DNA of 64,000 nucleotides from Brevundimonas sp. PAMC22021 (GCF_019443405.1 NZ_CP080376.1:2480001-2544000), one strand, 5' to 3'; shown: positions 44,275-55,640, counted from the first letter of the stretch. Notes: generated by a model not told the origin, from the sequence alone. Program-made: numbers and translations.

Positions 44275-45168
44275 ATGCGTTTCGCCGCCTTGTCGTCCTC
44301 GCTGCTGGCCCTGTTCGCCGCTGCGGCTGTCACGCCCGCCTCGGCGCAGACGCCTGTGATGCGGGGCGAGCCCTATGTGTCGGCGCCCTGGTGGATGCGC
44401 GCGCCGGTGATCGCGTCGACCGGCTTGGTGCAGGTCGATCTGACGGCCAACCGCGCCTATGTGTCGGCCAGCTTCCGCGCGGTGGATCGCAGCGTGGCCG
44501 AGGCGTCGCGCGCCGCCGCCGATCAGGTACGCGCCGTCAGCCGCACGCTGGGCGCCTATGGCGAGGACAAGGTGCGGGTTCAGACCTCGCTGACCACCCA
44601 GCCGCTCTATGATCAATACCGCGACGAAGACGGCGTTCTGCGCGACAACCGCCGCGCCGACCGGATCGAGCGCTACGAGGCGCAGGCGACGGTCACCGTA
44701 TTCGTGGACGACGTGTCGCTGATCGAGCGCATCTACGCCACGCTGCTGGCCGCCCGCCCCGCCTCGTTGGGCCAGGTCAGCTTCAGCCTGGAGCCGGAAA
44801 ACGCCTGGAAGGCCAATCTGGCGACCGAGGCGGTCAAGGACGCTCGCAGGCGGGCCCAGACCGCCGCGCAATCGGCCGGCGCGACCCTGGGCGCCGTCAA
44901 GCTGATCGATCCCACGGGCAGGGCGTGCCAGACCGACGTGCTGGTAGGCTGGCCCTCCTATGGCGGCTCGGACGACGCCGCCTATTCGGTGAGCGCCGAG
45001 GACATCATAGTGACAGGAAGCCGGGTCGGCCCGCCGCCGCCGCCGCCGCCGCCGCCCGCACCCCCTCCGCCGCCCAGCGAGGCCGCCATCGACATGGCGC
45101 AGCTGACGCTTCAGCCGCCCAAGCAGCGGATGAGCGACAGCGCCTGCGTGATCTTCGAGTTGAACTGA
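44275..45168 (+). CDS. SIMPL domain (DUF541) exported protein with polyproline tail
   Basis: 297 residues. Signal peptide at 1-24 (L-A-L-F-A-A-A-A-V-T-P-A-S-A). The SIMPL domain covers about 44-225 (G-L-V-Q-V-D-L-T, R-Y-E-A-Q-A-T-V-T-V). After it comes D-I-I-V-T-G-S-R, reminiscent of the TonB-dependent receptor plug start, then a run of prolines coded by eight CCG repeats. GGAGG lies before the ATG. Function unknown. The HIT gene follows by 3 nt. Confidence 0.87.
   Translation: MRFAALSSSLLALFAAAAVTPASAQTPVMRGEPYVSAPWWMRAPVIASTGLVQVDLTANRAYVSASFRAVDRSVAEASRAAADQVRAVSRTLGAYGEDKVRVQTSLTTQPLYDQYRDEDGVLRDNRRADRIERYEAQATVTVFVDDVSLIERIYATLLAARPASLGQVSFSLEPENAWKANLATEAVKDARRRAQTAAQSAGATLGAVKLIDPTGRACQTDVLVGWPSYGGSDDAAYSVSAEDIIVTGSRVGPPPPPPPPPAPPPPPSEAAIDMAQLTLQPPKQRMSDSACVIFELN
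45031..45054 (+). repeat. (CCG)8 trinucleotide repeat inside a coding region
   Basis: Eight perfect CCG units encode the polyproline tail of the SIMPL protein. Length change by slippage would stay in frame and only alter the proline count. Confidence 0.9.
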
Positions 45169-45171
45169 GGC

Positions 45172-45585
45172 GTGACCTTCGCCCCCGACCCGGCCTTTTC
45201 CACCGGCTCCGTCGCCGTGACCGAATGGCCGCTGTGCCATGTGCGGCTGCAGGACGACGGGCGCTTTCCCTGGATCATCCTGATCCCGCGCATCGATGGC
45301 GCGGTCGAGCTGGAGGACCTGTCCGCCGATCAGCAGAGCCTGCTGATGGAGGAGACGGTGCGGGCGGGCCGCATCGTGCGGCGTGTCGCCGAGCGGCTGG
45401 GCCGACCGATCGACAAGCTGAACGTCGGCGCCATCGGCAATGTGACGGCGCAGCTGCACGTCCATGTGCTGGGCCGGCGGCGCGACGATCCGCTGTGGCC
45501 GGATCCCGTCTGGGGGCGGGGGCCGGCCCTGCCCTACAGCTCGGTCGCCATGGTCGAAGCCATGGACGAGATCGCGGCCGGCTAA
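45172..45585 (+). CDS. HIT family protein
   Basis: 137 residues from a GTG 3 nt after the SIMPL stop. The histidine triad reads Q-L-H-V-H-V-L-G, with His96 and His98; the first position of the usual H-x-H-x-H is a Gln. W-I-I-L-I-P-R and K-L-N-V-G-A-I-G-N are typical. Probably a nucleotide-phosphate hydrolase or transferase. Its stop is 6 bp from the convergent pirin gene. Confidence 0.9.
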   Translation: MTFAPDPAFSTGSVAVTEWPLCHVRLQDDGRFPWIILIPRIDGAVELEDLSADQQSLLMEETVRAGRIVRRVAERLGRPIDKLNVGAIGNVTAQLHVHVLGRRRDDPLWPDPVWGRGPALPYSSVAMVEAMDEIAAG

Positions 45586-45591
45586 GGCGCG

Positions 45592-46467
45592 TCAGACTGC
45601 GGGCGGAGGGCCGAAACGGCCGGCCTGATAGTCCTGGATCGCCTGCACGATCTCCTCTCGCGTGCTCATCACAAAGGGGCCATGGCTGAACACCGGCTCC
45701 CCGATCGGCCGGGCGTGGCCCAGCAGGACGATTGCGTCGTCGGAGGCTGTGATCTCGACCTCGTCGCCGTCGTCCTTCATCTCGATCAGGCTCCAGGGCT
45801 CGACGGCCACGCCGCCTACCGAGACGTGGCCGCGCACCGTATAAAGAAAGACGTTGCGACCGCGTGCGACCGGCGCCTGGAAGCGGGCGCCCGCTTGGAA
45901 GCGCAGCACCGCCAGGTGGATGTCGATCAGCGACTGGATCGGCGCCTCGACACCCAGCCACGAGCCCGACACCGGCTCAACCGTCACGCCGCCGTCGTCG
46001 GTGCGGAACGTCGGCAGATCGGCGGCTTGCAGGCCGATGTAGTTCGGCGCGGTCATCTTCAGCCGGCCGGGCAGGTTGACCCACAGCTGCAGGATTTCCA
46101 TCGGCCCGCCCGCCCGCTTGAAGCTCTCCGGCGACAGCTCGGCGTGGATCAGGCCGGAGCCCGCGGTCATCCACTGGACCCCGCCCGCGCGGATGATGCT
46201 CTCGCCGCCGCCGGAGTCGTTGTGCGCCAGCTCGCCCTCCAGGATGAAGGTCACCGTCTCGAAGCCGCGATGCGGGTGCGGTCCGAACGGCAGGCCCCGG
46301 TTGTTCGCGGAATAGGTCTGCGGCCCGTGATGGTTTAGGAACAGGAAGGGGTCGATCTGCTCAATCGCCGGTCCAGGCACCGGCCGGCGCGTGACGAGAT
46401 CGCCAATGTCATCGCGATAGGCCGGGTGCTGGCGCAGCACGGAACGAGGCTGGAGGGCGTCTGTCAT
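45592..46467 (-). CDS. Pirin family protein
   Basis: 291 residues from the ATG at 46467; an ATG at 46476 is an equally open choice. The cupin metal site is G-P-H-P-H-R-G-F-E-T-V-T (about 62-73) with H-A-E in the second strand. F-L-N-H-H-G-P is conserved. Bacterial pirins have quercetinase activity or modulate pyruvate dehydrogenase; the role here is open. Confidence 0.92.
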   Translation of the reverse strand: MTDALQPRSVLRQHPAYRDDIGDLVTRRPVPGPAIEQIDPFLFLNHHGPQTYSANNRGLPFGPHPHRGFETVTFILEGELAHNDSGGGESIIRAGGVQWMTAGSGLIHAELSPESFKRAGGPMEILQLWVNLPGRLKMTAPNYIGLQAADLPTFRTDDGGVTVEPVSGSWLGVEAPIQSLIDIHLAVLRFQAGARFQAPVARGRNVFLYTVRGHVSVGGVAVEPWSLIEMKDDGDEVEITASDDAIVLLGHARPIGEPVFSHGPFVMSTREEIVQAIQDYQAGRFGPPPAV

Positions 46468-46513
46468 CCGCCGCATATAGGTGGCCGATCGCAGCGGGCC
46501 AGCAGAAACGGCG

Positions 46514-47407
46514 CTAGGCCGCCAGGCGGCTTCCGCCCATCAGCATGGACAGGATCTGACCCAGGATCTGCGGCAACTCTCCGCGCGCCACCACCCGATC
46601 CACCATGCCCTTTTCCTGCAGATATTCGGCGCGCTGGAAGCCCGGCGGGAGCTTTTCGCGGATCGTGGCCTCGATCACGCGCGGACCGGCAAAGCCGATC
46701 AGGGCGCCCGGCTCCGCCAGATGCACGTCGCCCAGCATGGCGTAGGAGGCGGTGACGCCGCCGGTGGTCGGGTCAGTCAGCACCACCGCATAGGGTAGCT
46801 TGGCCTGCTTGATCTCGTCGATCGCCAAAGTGGTGCGCGCCATCTGCATCAGCGACAGCGCGCCTTCCTGCATCCGCGCGCCGCCCGCGGCGGTGAAGCA
46901 GATCAGCGGGACCTGGCGCGCCACGGCCTCGCGCGCCGCCTTGATGAAGGCCTCGCCCGCCGCCATGCCCAGCGACCCGCCCATGAAGGTGAAGTCCTGC
47001 ACGATCACCACCGCGGATTGTCCGCCAACGGGACCGAAGCCGATGGCCATGGTGTCCTTGCGGCCCGACGCCTTGCGCGCGGCGTTCAGACGGTCGCGAT
47101 AGGAGCGACCGTCTGAGAACTTCAGCGGGTCTTCGGGCACGTCCGGCGTGTCGATCGACTCATACTCGCCGCCGTCAAAGGTGAAGCGCAGGCGCGTCGG
47201 CGCATCAATCCGCATGTGGCGGCCCGACGGCGTCACCCACAGCGACCCCTCCAGTTCGGACCGATACAGCATGTCGCCGGTGTCCGGATCCTTGACCCAC
47301 AGATTGTCCGGCGTCTCACGGCGCGAGACGATCTTGCGGACGCCCGGCGCGAAGCGGCTGAGCCAACCGCCGGGCTTGTCGGATTGCGGCTTGTTCTTGT
47401 CGACCAT
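46514..47407 (-). CDS. accD: Acetyl-CoA carboxylase carboxyltransferase beta subunit
   Basis: 297 residues. The crotonase-like core is intact: G-G-S-L-G-M-A-A-G-E, T-A-A-G-G-A-R-M-Q-E-G, P-T-T-G-G-V-T-A-S-Y-A and G-F-A-G-P-R-V-I. The N-terminal zinc ribbon is degenerate: where E. coli has four Cys, this protein reads W-V-K-D-P-D-T-G and V-T-P-S-G-R-H-M (about 37-62), without any cysteine. It joins AccA to carboxylate acetyl-CoA for fatty acid synthesis. It starts 9 nt after trpA. Confidence 0.95.
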   Translation of the reverse strand: MVDKNKPQSDKPGGWLSRFAPGVRKIVSRRETPDNLWVKDPDTGDMLYRSELEGSLWVTPSGRHMRIDAPTRLRFTFDGGEYESIDTPDVPEDPLKFSDGRSYRDRLNAARKASGRKDTMAIGFGPVGGQSAVVIVQDFTFMGGSLGMAAGEAFIKAAREAVARQVPLICFTAAGGARMQEGALSLMQMARTTLAIDEIKQAKLPYAVVLTDPTTGGVTASYAMLGDVHLAEPGALIGFAGPRVIEATIREKLPPGFQRAEYLQEKGMVDRVVARGELPQILGQILSMLMGGSRLAA

Positions 47408-47416
47408 GACGCGTCC

Positions 47417-48247
47417 TTAGACGGTTTCGACCGATCGTGCAGCCCTGACGGCGTCGCCGAGGGCGCGGACCTTTGCCAGAACGCGCGGCGCGGGCGCCTC
47501 GTTCGAGGCGAGCGCGGCCGCTACCTCCTCGACCAGGGCCGAGCCGACCACCACCGCGTCGGCGACGCGCGCGATCTCGGCGGCGCGTTCGGGCGTCTTG
47601 ACGCCGAAGCCGACGGCGACCGGCAGCCCGGCCGCGCGCCGCACCCGCTCGACGGCCGGCGCAACGGACGCGGCGTCCGCCTCCTTGACCCCGGTCACCC
47701 CGGCCACGGCGACGTAGTAGACGAAGCCGGACGTCCGCTCGGCGATGATCTGCAGCCGCGCATCGTCCGAAGTCGGCGTCGCCAGCCGGATCAGCGAGAT
47801 CGACACCGCGTCCAGCGCGTCGGTCAGCGGCCCGGCCTCTTCCGGCGGGCAGTCCACTACGATCAGGCCGTCGATCCCGGCGTCGGCTGCGGCTTGCGCG
47901 AAAGCCTCATAACCCATGCTCTCGATCGGATTCAGATAGCCCATCAGGATCAGCGGGGTGTCGGCATCGCCCGCGCGGAAATCGCGCGCCAGGTCCAGCG
48001 TCCCCCGCATCGACAGCCCGGCTTTGAGGCCCCGCAGCGCCGCCTTCTGGATCGGCGGCCCCTCGGCCATCGGATCGCTGAACGGAAAGCCCAGCTCGAT
48101 GATGTCGGCGCCGGCCTCGGGCAGGCCGCGCAGGATCTCCAGCGCCTCGCCGCGCGAGGGATCGCCGCCCATAACATAGGCGACAAAGGCGGCCCGGCCT
48201 TCGGCCTTGAGCTTGGCGAAGCGGGCGTCGATGCGGGCGGTGGTCAT
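47417..48247 (-). CDS. trpA: Tryptophan synthase alpha subunit
   Basis: 276 residues from the ATG at 48247, which overlaps the previous stop by 4 bp (ATGA). Catalytic Glu and Asp are in D-I-I-E-L-G-F-P-F-S-D-P. P-L-I-L-M-G-Y-L-N-P and G-F-V-Y-Y-V-A-V-A-G-V-T-G are conserved loops. It cleaves indole-3-glycerol phosphate and feeds indole to TrpB. Confidence 0.97.
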   Translation of the reverse strand: MTTARIDARFAKLKAEGRAAFVAYVMGGDPSRGEALEILRGLPEAGADIIELGFPFSDPMAEGPPIQKAALRGLKAGLSMRGTLDLARDFRAGDADTPLILMGYLNPIESMGYEAFAQAAADAGIDGLIVVDCPPEEAGPLTDALDAVSISLIRLATPTSDDARLQIIAERTSGFVYYVAVAGVTGVKEADAASVAPAVERVRRAAGLPVAVGFGVKTPERAAEIARVADAVVVGSALVEEVAAALASNEAPAPRVLAKVRALGDAVRAARSVETV

Positions 48248-48711
48248 TGGGCGGGGGGCTGCGCAGGCGTCTGGTCGGCGCAGACGTCGCCGGGGATGGT
48301 GGCGAAGCCGAGATAGGCGGGCGCTTCGGCGACGGCGGGTTTCGACGTGTCGTAGAAGGCGACCATCTGCAGGCCGTCGCAGCCGCCGGCCTCGCGGCGC
48401 TTGACGAAGACCACGCGATTGTCGTCTCCGCCGGCCGGCAGCCAGCCGCGCGTGCCGAAGTCCGCGATATAGGCGTCGGCCAGGGCGCCGATCTGTCCCA
48501 GCGGCGCGGTGATGCAGAAGGCGCGGCCGGCCAGGTTGTTCAGGCCGCCGCAATCCGCTGACGCCTGGGCGCCGGACAGGATCGGCGTGTCGGTCGCCGG
48601 CGCGCCGGTCGCCGCCGCGACGGGCGCGGTCGGGGCTTGCGGCTCCTGCGCGACGGCGGGCGCGGAGGCGAGTGCCGTCAGCCAGACGGCGGCGATCAAA
48701 CTCTTCATCAT
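48244..48711 (-). CDS. Exported hypothetical protein within the trp operon
   Basis: 155 residues from tandem ATGs at 48711 and 48708, 1 nt after the trpB stop; its own stop overlaps the trpA start. A signal peptide at about 1-21 (L-I-A-A-V-W-L-T-A-L-A-S-A-P-A-V-A-Q) is followed by an Ala/Pro linker and a small domain with four cysteines (D-C-G-G-L, F-C-I-T, G-C-D-G, V-C-A-D), which could form two disulfides in the periplasm. I do not recognise the family. Tight coupling to trpB and trpA shows it is translated. Confidence 0.75.
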   Translation of the reverse strand: MMKSLIAAVWLTALASAPAVAQEPQAPTAPVAAATGAPATDTPILSGAQASADCGGLNNLAGRAFCITAPLGQIGALADAYIADFGTRGWLPAGGDDNRVVFVKRREAGGCDGLQMVAFYDTSKPAVAEAPAYLGFATIPGDVCADQTPAQPPAQ

Positions 48712-48712
48712 C

Positions 48713-49927
48713 TCAAAGCTCCACGCCCAGGTGGCGGGCCACCTGGAAGATGTCCTTGTCGCCGCGTCCCGACATCAGCAGCACCACGTCTCCGCCCTTG
48801 CCGACCTCGCGCGCCACCTCGGCGGTGCGAGCCAGGGCGTGGGCGGGTTCAAGCGCCGGAATGATCCCCTCCAGCCTCGAACACAGCTGAAACGCCTCCA
48901 GCGCCTCGGCGTCGGTGGCCGATCGGTATTCGGCGCGGCCGATGTCGTGCAGCCAGGCGTGCTCGGGCCCGATGCCGGGATAATCGAGCCCGGCCGAGAT
49001 CGAGTGGCCCTCGACGATCTGCCCATGCTCGTCTTGAAGCAGATAGGTGCGGTTGCCGTGCAGCACGCCCGGCCGCCCGCCCTTGAGGCTGGCCGCGTGT
49101 GCAGGCGTGTCCAGGCCGTGACCCGCCGCCTCGACACCGACCAGGCGCACGCCCTCGTCGTCGATAAAGGGGTGAAAGGCGCCGATGGCGTTGGAGCCGC
49201 CGCCGATGCAGGCGACCACGGCCTCCGGCAGCTTGCCCATCTGGGCGCGCGACTGGATCTTGATCTCGCGGCCGATCACCGACTGGAAGTCGCGCACCAT
49301 GGCCGGGTACGGGTGCGGCCCCGCCGCCGTGCCGATGATGTAGTAGGTGTCGGCGACATTGGTGACCCAGTCGCGCATCGCCTCGTTCATGGCGTCCTTC
49401 AGCGTCGCCGCGCCGGCGGTGACGGGATGAACCTCGGCGCCCAACAGGCGCATGCGGAAGACGTTGGGCTGCTGCCGCTCCACATCCACCGCCCCCATGT
49501 AGACGGTGCAGGGCAGGTCGAAGCGCGCGCTGACGGTGGCGGAGGCGACGCCGTGCTGGCCAGCGCCCGTCTCGGCGATGATGCGGGTCTTGCCCATCCG
49601 ACGAGCCAGCAGGATCTGGCCCATGCAGTTGTTGATCTTGTGCGCGCCCGTGTGGTTCAGGTCCTCGCGCTTCAGCCAGACGTTGGCGCCGCCGAAATGC
49701 TCGGTCAGCCGCTCGGCGAAATAGAGCGGGCTCTCGCGCCCCACATAGTGGGTCAGATATCCATCCAGCTCGGCCTGGAAGCCGGGATCCGCCTTGGCGT
49801 CCGAATAGGCCTGATCCAGCTCGTGGATCAGCGGCATCAGCGTCTCGGCGACAAACTGCCCGCCATAGGGGCCGAAACGGCCCTTCGCGTCGGGCCAGGC
49901 GTAGGTGTTGGGAAGAATGGCGTTCAC
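48713..49927 (-). CDS. trpB: Tryptophan synthase beta subunit
   Basis: 404 residues. The PLP lysine is in [19 protein letters not shown] and G-G-G-S-N-A-I-G are the other cofactor loops. It condenses indole with serine. It lies 32 bp after trpF. Confidence 0.98.
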   Translation of the reverse strand: MNAILPNTYAWPDAKGRFGPYGGQFVAETLMPLIHELDQAYSDAKADPGFQAELDGYLTHYVGRESPLYFAERLTEHFGGANVWLKREDLNHTGAHKINNCMGQILLARRMGKTRIIAETGAGQHGVASATVSARFDLPCTVYMGAVDVERQQPNVFRMRLLGAEVHPVTAGAATLKDAMNEAMRDWVTNVADTYYIIGTAAGPHPYPAMVRDFQSVIGREIKIQSRAQMGKLPEAVVACIGGGSNAIGAFHPFIDDEGVRLVGVEAAGHGLDTPAHAASLKGGRPGVLHGNRTYLLQDEHGQIVEGHSISAGLDYPGIGPEHAWLHDIGRAEYRSATDAEALEAFQLCSRLEGIIPALEPAHALARTAEVAREVGKGGDVVLLMSGRGDKDIFQVARHLGVEL

Positions 49928-49959
49928 GGGCAGGACCTTGGCGCGGAGAGGCGTCCGAA

Positions 49960-50601
49960 TTACGACCGGCGCACGGCCTGCAGAAACGCCGCGATCCGGG
50001 CTGCGTCCTTAACACCCGGCGCGCTTTCCACGCCAGAGGACACGTCCGCCATCGGCGCGCCCGTGACCGCCAGCGCCTCGGCTACATTGTCGGGATCGAG
50101 ACCTCCGGCCAGGAACCACGGCTTGCCGAACGCACGCCCCGCCAGCAGCGACCAGTCGAAGCTGTGCCCCACTCCGCCGGGCAGAGCCGATCCTTCCGGC
50201 GGTTTGGCGTCGAACATCAGATGATCGACATGCGGCTCCCATTGCGCCGCGGCGTCCAGGTCGCGGGGTTCGCGGATCGACAGCGCCTTGATCACGCCCG
50301 CCCTGGTCAGCGCCCGAACCGCTTGGGCCCGGTCCGGCGTTTCGCGCCCATGCAGCTGAACGAAATCCGGCCGCAGCGTGCGCCCGATCTCCTCCAGCAA
50401 GGCGTCATCTGGATCGACGACCACCGCCACGATCTTCGCCCGCCCTTTCGCCCGCTCGAACAGGACGCCGGCGTCGCTGGGCGAGATGTGGCGCGGACTC
50501 TTCGGAAACACCACCGCGCCCACAAACGCCGCGCCCTCGGCCAGCGCCGCATCGAGCGTGTGGGTCGTGGTCAGGCCGCAAATTTTGATCGCCGGGGTCA
50601 T
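49960..50601 (-). CDS. trpF: Phosphoribosylanthranilate isomerase
   Basis: 213 residues. I-K-I-C-G-L-T carries the catalytic Cys near 8. [19 protein letters not shown] and [14 protein letters not shown] complete the TIM barrel signatures. It converts PRA to CdRP in tryptophan synthesis. Confidence 0.97.
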   Translation of the reverse strand: MTPAIKICGLTTTHTLDAALAEGAAFVGAVVFPKSPRHISPSDAGVLFERAKGRAKIVAVVVDPDDALLEEIGRTLRPDFVQLHGRETPDRAQAVRALTRAGVIKALSIREPRDLDAAAQWEPHVDHLMFDAKPPEGSALPGGVGHSFDWSLLAGRAFGKPWFLAGGLDPDNVAEALAVTGAPMADVSSGVESAPGVKDAARIAAFLQAVRRS

Positions 50602-50634
50602 GGCGCATGCAGGTGTGGCCGGCCGCCCGTCCGG

Positions 50635-51378
50635 TCAAGCGGGCTCATCGAAGATCGATGCGCTCTCGTCGGGGTTCAACAGCCGCCACGCGCCCGGTGC
50701 GAGATCATCAGGCAGAGCCAAGCCGCCCAGCCGTTCGCGGTGCAGCGTCTCGACGTGGTTGCCGGCGGCGGCGAACATGCGGCGGACCTGATGGTAACGG
50801 CCCTCAGTCACGGTCAGCAAGGCCTCGGTGGGAGAGACGACCTCAAGTACGGCCGGGGCCAGCGGCTTGCTTTCGCCTTCCAGCATCAGCTCGCCGGAGG
50901 CGAACAGCACCCCCTCGTTCCCCTGCAATGGGCGCGCCAAGGTCGCGCGATAGACCTTGGCGACGTGGCGTTTGGGGCTGATCACGCGGTGCAGCAGATC
51001 GCCGTCGTCGGTCAGCAGCAAGAGGCCCGTGGTCAGCTTGTCCAGCCGGCCGATTGTCGAGATCGCCGGGTCGCGCCGACGCCAGCGGTCGGGCAGCACG
51101 TCATACACCAGCGCCCCGTCCTCCTTGTGCGAACAGGTCATGCCCAGCGGCTTGTTCAGCAGCACGACCAGCCCGGGCACGGGATCGAGCGGCTCGCCAT
51201 CGATCTCCATTCGCGCGGACAGGTCAGGCGTGACGGCGATGCGGCGCGAGACGTCCAGCACGTCCTCTCCGTCCAGCACCACGCCGCCGGCCCGCGCCAG
51301 CCGGCCGATCTCCGCGCGCGAGCCGTAGCCCGTGGAGCCCAGCAGCTTGTCGATCCGGGCGGTCGGGGTCTTCTTCAT
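50635..51378 (-). CDS. rsuA: RsuA-type rRNA pseudouridine synthase
   Basis: 247 residues. An S4 domain at about 6-60 (R-I-D-K-L-L-G-S, S-R-A-E-I-G-R-L). The catalytic Asp is in T-I-G-R-L-D-K-L-T-T-G-L-L-L-L-T. E-G-R-Y-H-Q-V-R-R-M is the C-terminal signature. Predicted to act on 16S rRNA (position 516 in E. coli), although RluE/F-like specificity cannot be excluded. 33 bp separate it from trpF. Confidence 0.9.
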   Translation of the reverse strand: MKKTPTARIDKLLGSTGYGSRAEIGRLARAGGVVLDGEDVLDVSRRIAVTPDLSARMEIDGEPLDPVPGLVVLLNKPLGMTCSHKEDGALVYDVLPDRWRRRDPAISTIGRLDKLTTGLLLLTDDGDLLHRVISPKRHVAKVYRATLARPLQGNEGVLFASGELMLEGESKPLAPAVLEVVSPTEALLTVTEGRYHQVRRMFAAAGNHVETLHRERLGGLALPDDLAPGAWRLLNPDESASIFDEPA

Positions 51379-51412
51379 GCGCTATCGTCCTTCGGACTAT
51401 TTGAGCGCGAGC

Positions 51413-52312
51413 TCACTTCACCGCCTCGAACACCTTGTAGCCGCCCGCATCGGCGACCGGGCGCACGCGAGCGAAGGCGGCGTTCAGCTCGGCCTCGTAG
51501 GGAAGGTGCCGGTTGGCGACCAGCCACAGCACGCCGCCCCGGCGCAGCATCTCGGCCGCCTTGCGGATGAACGCCAATCCCAGCCGGCGATCCTCCGCGC
51601 CTCCGTCGTGGAAGGGCGGATTGCTGACCACGAAGTCATAGTCGCCGTTGGTCTCCAAGGTTCGCACGTCGGCCCACTGCACCTTGGCCCGCGCATCCTC
51701 GATGTTGCGACGCGCCGCCCTAATAGCGCGCCGGTCGATATCGACCAGCTTGAGCGAGCCGACCTGTGGCGAGCGCAGGATCACCGTGGCCAGGGCGCCG
51801 TAGCCGCAGCCCAGGTCCGCGCCCTTGCCCTTGAGACCGGGCAGATGCTCGGCCAGCAGGGCCGACCCCGGATCGATCCGGTCCCAGGCGAAGATCCCCG
51901 GTTGTGACCAAGCTTCAAGCCCCGGCACGAGCTGCTGCGCACCCGCCGTGATCGCCTCGTCGATCCCGGTCACGGCTGGCGGACGTAGGGCGATGCAACG
52001 CCTGTGGTGCGCCTTGGCCGTCTCGGCGATCTCAAGTCCGAACGCCTTCATCTCCTTGGCCAGGCGCGAACCGCCCTTGTCCTTGGGGGCCATGACGTCC
52101 AGCCGGCCGCCGACCTCCAGCGCCCTCAGCGCCATCGCCAGCGTGTAGCGCCGCTCCAGCACGCCCGGCGGCGCATAGACCATCACGCTGTCCGCCGTGC
52201 CCGGCTCCATCGCCTCGAGGGCTGCGGACTCGGGGATCAGGGGCGAGGTCTGGATAGCGTCGGCGGGGGGATCGAACACAGCCGGCGGTCGGCCGTAGAG
52301 AAGCGAGGTCAT
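51413..52312 (-). CDS. rsmC: 16S rRNA guanine-N2 methyltransferase RsmC-like
   Basis: 299 residues. The C-terminal half binds SAM (A-D-L-G-C-G-Y-G-A-L-A) and has the catalytic N-P-P-F. The N-terminal half is a decayed copy of the same fold, as in RsmC/RsmD-type proteins. The predicted target is G1207 of 16S rRNA. It is first in the minus-strand run leading through trp to accD. Confidence 0.87.
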   Translation of the reverse strand: MTSLLYGRPPAVFDPPADAIQTSPLIPESAALEAMEPGTADSVMVYAPPGVLERRYTLAMALRALEVGGRLDVMAPKDKGGSRLAKEMKAFGLEIAETAKAHHRRCIALRPPAVTGIDEAITAGAQQLVPGLEAWSQPGIFAWDRIDPGSALLAEHLPGLKGKGADLGCGYGALATVILRSPQVGSLKLVDIDRRAIRAARRNIEDARAKVQWADVRTLETNGDYDFVVSNPPFHDGGAEDRRLGLAFIRKAAEMLRRGGVLWLVANRHLPYEAELNAAFARVRPVADAGGYKVFEAVK

Positions 52313-52480
52313 GGGCGGCTCTTAGCTCGCGCGTCGGCAAACGCCAAAACCGCCGCCTCTGGCCTTTCGGCGCGTCACGCTGTATGAGGCGCCCGCCTCC
52401 CGAACCGTCGCTTCTTTTTCACGCGGCCCGCCCGGACCCTTTGGTCCGCTCGCCGGCCGCCTCGCACGTCTGATCCTGAA

Positions 52481-54313
<1,833 letters not shown>

Positions 54314-54327
54314 TTTGCACTTGGAAT

Positions 54328-54355
54328 GGGGCGAGACGCGCGCTAAGTCTCGCCC
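54328..54355 (+). terminator. Hairpin after typA
   Basis: GGGCGAGAC pairs with GTCTCGCCC around a 9-nt loop, 15 nt after the typA stop. The T run after it is weak (TGTCT). Confidence 0.55.
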
Positions 54356-54592
54356 TGTCTCCCACTCGAACGCAGTCTGTCGGGCCTGTCGCCCGGTAAT
54401 CTTGCGCCTTGAGCATGCATGACGGTCGGCCGAAGCGGTCGGCGCACCATGTCGGGCGGCGACGGCTTTCCTGCAATCCAGCCCCGGGGATCGGCCCCGA
54501 CCAGGCTTCAAGGCGACGGAAAGACGGATCAGGACCACGCCCGGCGTCTTCGTTCGCCCGGTGTCGTCGCCCCACAGAACGGTTATGTTTCC

Positions 54593-55576
54593 ATGAGAGA
54601 CTTCAAGGGCATGAAGCGTCAGCGCGGACGCAACAGGAAGCCCGGCGGCGCCAACAACGCCAATAACGCCAATCCGAACCGGTCGTGGGACTCGCAAGGT
54701 CCCGAGAACATCAAGGTCCGCGGCAACGCCCAGACCGTCTATGAACGCTATCAGCAGCTGGCGCGTGACGCCTCGTCCTCGGGCGACCGGGTGCTGGCCG
54801 AGAACTATCAGCAGCACGCCGAGCACTACTACCGCGTGCTGCGGGCGCTTCAGCCGCAGAAGTCCTTCTCCGACATCGCCGCGCGCGAGCTCTCCCATCA
54901 GGGCTTCGACATCGACTTCGAAGACGAGTCCGGCGCGCAGGCCGCGGCCTTCATCGCCGCCCAGCAGGCCGCCGAAAAGGCCGAAACGGACCGGGCCGAG
55001 CAGCAGCGTCAGCGCGAAGAGCGCGCCGAACAGCAGCGCCGCGAGCGCGAAGAGCGCCCCCGTCAGGAACGCCCCGAGCGGTTCGAGCGGCCCGAGCGGT
55101 CCGAACGCCAGGATCGGGACGGCGAAGAGGGCGAGGCTCGCGCCGAAGGCGAAGGTGGCGGCCGCCGCGAAAGCCGCCGCGAGCGCTGGGAGCGCCGCCG
55201 CGAGGAACGCGCCCGCCGGTTCGAGGCGCAATCCTCCGGAGACGGCGAGGCCGAAGCCGGAGACGCGATCGACGCTCCGTCCGAGGCGAGTGCTGAGGTT
55301 GATCGGGAGCCCGCAGCCGAGGCGCCGATCGCCGGGTCGAACGAGGCCGTGACGACCTTCGACGAAGCCGAGACGCCGGCCGCACGTCCCGCTCGGCGCA
55401 CGCGAACGCCGCGTGCACCGGTTGAAGACGAATCCGGCTCGGCTCTGCCCGGTTTCCTGACGCGCTCGACCCGTCCCGAAAGCGTCGATGAGCCGGTCGA
55501 GGATGCGCCTCGCCGTCGCGCGCCCCGGCGCAAGTCCGAGTCCGCGCCGCGTTCGGAAGAACCCGAAACAACCTGA
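54593..55576 (+). CDS. DUF4167 family protein
   Basis: 327 residues from the ATG at 54593; the frame is open upstream to 54419 but the family begins M-R-D-F-K. The conserved part is about 1-95: R-N-R-K-P, S-W-D-S-Q-G-P-E-N-I-K-V-R-G-N-A, Y-E-R-Y-Q-Q-L-A-R-D-A and A-E-H-Y-Y-R. The rest is a charged Glu/Arg-rich, Ala-rich tail without fixed structure. It is restricted to Alphaproteobacteria; an RNA-related role has been suspected from charge only. Confidence 0.93.
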   Translation: MRDFKGMKRQRGRNRKPGGANNANNANPNRSWDSQGPENIKVRGNAQTVYERYQQLARDASSSGDRVLAENYQQHAEHYYRVLRALQPQKSFSDIAARELSHQGFDIDFEDESGAQAAAFIAAQQAAEKAETDRAEQQRQREERAEQQRREREERPRQERPERFERPERSERQDRDGEEGEARAEGEGGGRRESRRERWERRREERARRFEAQSSGDGEAEAGDAIDAPSEASAEVDREPAAEAPIAGSNEAVTTFDEAETPAARPARRTRTPRAPVEDESGSALPGFLTRSTRPESVDEPVEDAPRRRAPRRKSESAPRSEEPETT

Positions 55577-55640
55577 ACGCGAATATTCACGCGCAAGCAA
55601 CCAGTTGATCGCATGATCCCCTCGAACGGGAGGATCACGC

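Noticed and set aside
48509..50224. A 571-codon plus-strand open frame
   Set aside because: It is antisense to trpB and trpF, which carry all catalytic motifs.
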